DNA from: DAOUEX01 sp034430235
GTDB lineage: Bacteria; Chloroflexota; Anaerolineae; UBA2200
Direction: 5' to 3'
Length of the DNA stretch: 24,517 nt
Assembly: GCA_964478075.1 (NCBI GenBank)
Contig: CAYZGO010000038.1
Span: 1-24,517 of the forward strand
The notes under the pieces were generated by a model. The model ran no database searches, was not told the origin of the DNA, and saw only the letters and a list, made by a program, of their open reading frames with translations. Every line of letters starts with the position of its first letter. Position 1 is the stretch's first letter. Position numbers and translations under genes: made by a program. This document shows, one piece after another, positions 22,215 to 24,517 of the stretch.

Positions 22215-22465
22215 GAGCGTGTCTGAAATTAGCCAGAGTGCCGACTACGGGATACCGCCAAGCGTGAAAATGTCATTGCGAGGAGCGCTTTTTGCGACGA
22301 AGCAATCTCGTAGACGGGGGAGATTGCTCACCTGCACTTGCAGCGCAGGTGCAAGCGTCGCTCCGCTCGCCCTGGGTCTTCCCCTGGGTCTTTGGCCCCA
22401 GGGACAAAGGTGGCCCAGGACCAAAGGCAATGACACGCGTGAAGGAGTTCTTAGACACCCTCTAA
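22212..22465. mobile_element. MITE-like element B carrying the CATTGCGAGGAGCG repeat
   Basis: A 254-bp element begins taagagcgtgtct (22212) and ends agacaccctctaa (22453-22465), the same terminal repeats as element A, with which it shares the bases taa. It contains gtcattgcgaggagcg and gacgaagcaatct, a dispersed repeat family common in several phyla, an inner hairpin (cacctgc / gcaggtg) and two copies of cctgggtcttcc. A related copy starts at 24327. Short open frames across it are not convincing genes. Confidence 0.65.
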
Positions 22466-23041
22466 GAGAAGGGTGTCGCCCTCACCGTCCCCCTTGCTCT
22501 GGAGAAGGCACTCATCCTATTTTCTCCTGTGATTGGCGCCTCTGCCTGCTCCGCACGCGAGCCAAAACGGCCGGGAGCGGGAGGTGTCTGCGTCAGTGTG
22601 GTGGCGTCTGTGAAGAGGGTCACGGTCCCTTGTCTGCCCCTCATACCTCGTTTGAGTCCCCTTTTGCTTGTCTCCAGTGTGGTCAATACATGACGCGGGC
22701 ATTTGCAGCAATATCCGAGATGCTGCGGAGCGTCTCGGCGTCTTCTTGGCGAGGCTGCGAAGCGCGCTGAATGGCCTTCCCGTTTATGCTTATCTGATGC
22801 TCCTACTGCGTGTGCTAGCGTGGGAGTCGAGCACACATCCTTCCTCGTGACAAGCTCTGGCTAATCACTTACAGAGTACTGCGTCAATCGATAAACTGAA
22901 GCACCTGTTGTCATACAGCAATTCGACCAAAGAGGTTCAGCCATTGATGCACGAAGCAGTAGGAAAGGCAGGGGGCAGAGGAAGAGGGTGGCAGGCAGTG
23001 TGTTCTGTGGATGTTGGGCATTGCCTGTGGTATCTGTGCAC
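22466..23041. other. Gene-poor stretch, nothing recognised
   Basis: No credible gene, RNA or regulatory site is seen. Open frames on both strands here lack ribosome-binding sites and recognisable motifs. A repeated agggtgtc at 22470 echoes the neighbouring element end. The stretch is probably debris of mobile-element decay. Confidence 0.5.
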
Positions 23042-23200
23042 GTTATGGGGTATGGGCATGTGAACCTGTTCAAAGGCAAATAGGCGGTGGAATCGGCCAG
23101 GGTGCGCGCCAGCGATTACGCCGCATTCGGTTACTATTTTGTCACATTGTGTACGCCGCAGGGCCAATGTATCTTCGGTGGCATAGTGGATGGCAGATGC
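23042..23200 (+). pseudogene. Second RAYT transposase remnant
   Basis: In the frame starting tat 23051 the sequence reads YGHVNLFKGK, a TAG (23081-23083), then AVESARVRASDYAAFGYYFV and TLCTPQGQCIFGGIVDGR. This aligns codon by codon with the N-terminal part of the remnant at 16863 (GHANPFKDKHRVQSARMRGW and onward). It loses similarity before the HUH region. It is a strongly decayed, inactive copy and older than the first. Confidence 0.7.
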
Positions 23201-23287
23201 GCCTATTGTTAGCTCTCCTACATATAGTAGGACCGTAGCGGCGAGCTACTATGTGCGGTACTCAGAGGCGTGTCGTCGCTTCTGGCT

Positions 23288-23315
23288 CTTGGGTTGATTT
23301 GGAAGTCAACCCAAG
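23288..23315. repeat. 10-bp perfect inverted repeat with 8-nt loop
   Basis: cttgggttga (23288-23297), tttggaag, tcaacccaag (23306-23315) make a strong hairpin in the otherwise gene-free stretch 23201-23580. There is no T-run. It may be a remnant terminator or a mobile-element end. Confidence 0.5.
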
Positions 23316-23442
23316 AAACGCAACGAAAATCGGTATATACAGTGGCATCCCCGTGCTGCACTACTATCTGTAGTGGTACTTCGGTTGGCGTTTCTACTTC
23401 GAAATCCCATTGTCACCGAGCAGTGGCAGAAAGATGAAAAAT

Positions 23443-23472
23443 CCATTAAATGCCCTACGGCTGCTTTAATGG
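23443..23472. repeat. 8-bp inverted repeat
   Basis: ccattaaa (23443-23450) and tttaatgg (23465-23472) flank 14 bp. It is AT-rich against a GC-richer background and lies near the end of the decayed DDE transposase. Possibly a transposon-end remnant. Confidence 0.35.
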
Positions 23473-23579
23473 GAAATTCATACATGTGCTGTATATGTGA
23501 TACACCGAAAGCAAGCAGTTCCGTGCGCCAGGTGACAGGGCGATGAATTCGACGACGCTTGGCATTCTCGTGCTGGTAG

Positions 23580-24280
23580 GTAGGCTAGTTGCTTGCGTAG
23601 GAGATACCCGGAACATTAACAATTCATATAGCGACCATACGTGATCTGTTAGGCCCGCTGCCATAGCGGGGGGCGCTCCTTCCACTTGCGTCCGTGCGGT
23701 CCGAGCCTGAGCAACCGGAGCCGCAGGGCTTGGTGAGGACGAATAGGGGAGTAGTAAGCATCATCCAACTTGGTAAGTAGCTCCAACATCACTCTGCCCT
23801 TGGACAAGGCCTGACTTGGCGACAGACAAGGCCTGGTAAGAAGCATTGGTCTCCCTATCACAATCATCGCAGGCTCGAGCTTTCATAATCCTTTCAGGCT
23901 TGGTGGTCCCCCCATCGCCACATCCAGACCATAAGCGGGGATTTGGCAGGCCCCTCAGAGCGATTTGGGATCTACTGAGACTACCATCCCCTTTGCAGAT
24001 CCGGAAGTCAGCGGCGTGGTCTCAATCGGCATCCTCCGCAAAAAGACCTTCTTCTGCTTTTCCTGGACCAATGGCCTGAACTCATCCACCCGCGCTTGGC
24101 TCAGATGCAGCTCACGAATGAGCTGTTCGCTCACCTCGACAGCGTGCTGGCCAGCCAGATCCAGCCAGTGCACGACAGTGTTGGGTTTGGCCCCTTAATC
24201 AGGGTGATAACTCTTAGAGTCCCTCTCCACCAACATGGCGAGGCCTTCTAGGGTGTCCTTGCGGTTTGTGCCCAGTCTGC
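23580..24280 (-). pseudogene. Decayed DDE (IS1-like) transposase
   Basis: Minus-strand pieces in different frames read in order like one transposase. About 24275-24210 gives NRKDTLEGLAMLVERDS; 24195-23955 gives GAKPNTVVHWLDLAGQHAVE and VSEQLIRELHLSQARVDEF; 23755-23690 gives SPIRPHQALRLRLLRLGPHG; and after a shift in a run of six C near 23670, APPAMAAGLTDHVWSLYELL. The HWLDLAGQH...QVDE...RPHQAL...PAMAAGLTDH order is what I know from IS1-like/DDE transposases of environmental bacteria. The catalytic core between the pieces is largely deleted, and a stop precedes GAKPN. It is inactive. Confidence 0.65.
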
Positions 24281-24326
24281 CGTTCGTTTCGCTCACGACG
24301 AGGTAGAAGAAAGTCCCTTTAGTCTC

Positions 24327-24517
24327 AGAGCGTGTGTGAAATTAGCCAGAGCGCCGACTACGGGACACCGCCAAGCATGAAAATGTCATTGCGAGGAGCG
24401 CTTTTTGTGACGAAGCAATCCCCTCTCAGCGATAGGTGGAGATTGCTTCCTCGCTGCGCTCGTCGCCCTGGGTCTTCCCCTGGGTCTTCCCCTGGGTCTT
24501 TGGCCCCAGGGACAAAG
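24327..24517. repeat. Second copy of element B, cut by the window end
   Basis: agagcgtgtgtgaaattagc onward matches 22214 onward (offset 2113) with scattered substitutions through gtcattgcgaggagcg and gacgaagcaatc. It then diverges and realigns at cctgggtcttcc, of which it has three copies against two in element B. The copy is truncated by the window edge. The pair of direct repeats flanks the RAYT and DDE remnants. Confidence 0.8.

Noticed and set aside
22219..22770. 183-aa plus-strand ORF containing MSLRGALFATKQS
   Set aside because: It is a translation of the dispersed cattgcgaggagcg element and its flank, a well-known false gene type; no ribosome-binding site.
22462..22836. Minus-strand 124-aa ORF in the gene-poor stretch
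   Set aside because: No ribosome-binding site, Arg/Ala/Thr-biased composition and partial overlap with the MITE-like element end.

Overview
The window is about 24.5 kb of moderately GC-rich DNA, most consistent with a Chloroflexota (Anaerolineae-like) metagenome-assembled contig. The reasons are a Thr/Pro-rich linker in a secreted beta-helix lipoprotein, very large multi-PAS/GAF histidine kinases, RAYT-type transposase remnants and abundant dispersed palindromic repeats. This placement is inference, since no rRNA or marker gene is present. A 100-N scaffold gap lies at 18353-18452.

Layout. (1) 1-4843: the tail of an unknown plus-strand gene, a hairpin, a minus-strand membrane histidine kinase with a clear sigma70-type promoter, and a minus-strand lipoprotein (DNRLRE-like domain, T/P linker, beta-helix). 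(2) 4867-11208: a compact phage-derived block. Read on the minus strand its order is HTH regulator, winged-helix protein with a C-terminal DnaA domain I-like segment, 720-aa propeller/tail-like protein, small membrane protein, a small unreported ORF, OB-fold baseplate-like protein, and terminase large subunit with intact ATPase and nuclease motifs. Two small plus-strand genes sit at its far end. No portal, capsid or integrase is visible. (3) 11209-12003: a divergent control region. Two HTH regulators face away from each other, with a promoter for each and an 11-unit heptanucleotide array in the predicted leader of the minus operon. (4) 12073-22104: a plus-strand two-component cluster. It holds a 1587-aa soluble kinase (six PAS, about three GAF), a decayed RAYT transposase, a degenerate receiver-PAS-coiled-coil protein built on 117-bp repeats, a broken receiver remnant and a CHASE4-like/HAMP/GAF/PAS kinase. 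The two kinases share a C-terminal cassette with a 301-bp stretch that is identical. (5) 22102-24517: a mobile-element graveyard of two abutting MITE-like elements, a second RAYT remnant, a decayed DDE (IS1-like) transposase, and a second copy of the second MITE running off the window end.

How the parts fit. The phage-like block with its divergent regulators looks like a self-regulated prophage remnant, satellite or domesticated module: one HTH protein probably controls the minus operon and the other the plus-strand genes leading towards the kinases. The sensory cluster seems to have grown by duplication or gene conversion of kinase cassettes and to have been disrupted by RAYT/MITE activity. 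No intact canonical receiver is present, so the output partners of all three kinases must lie elsewhere or are lost.
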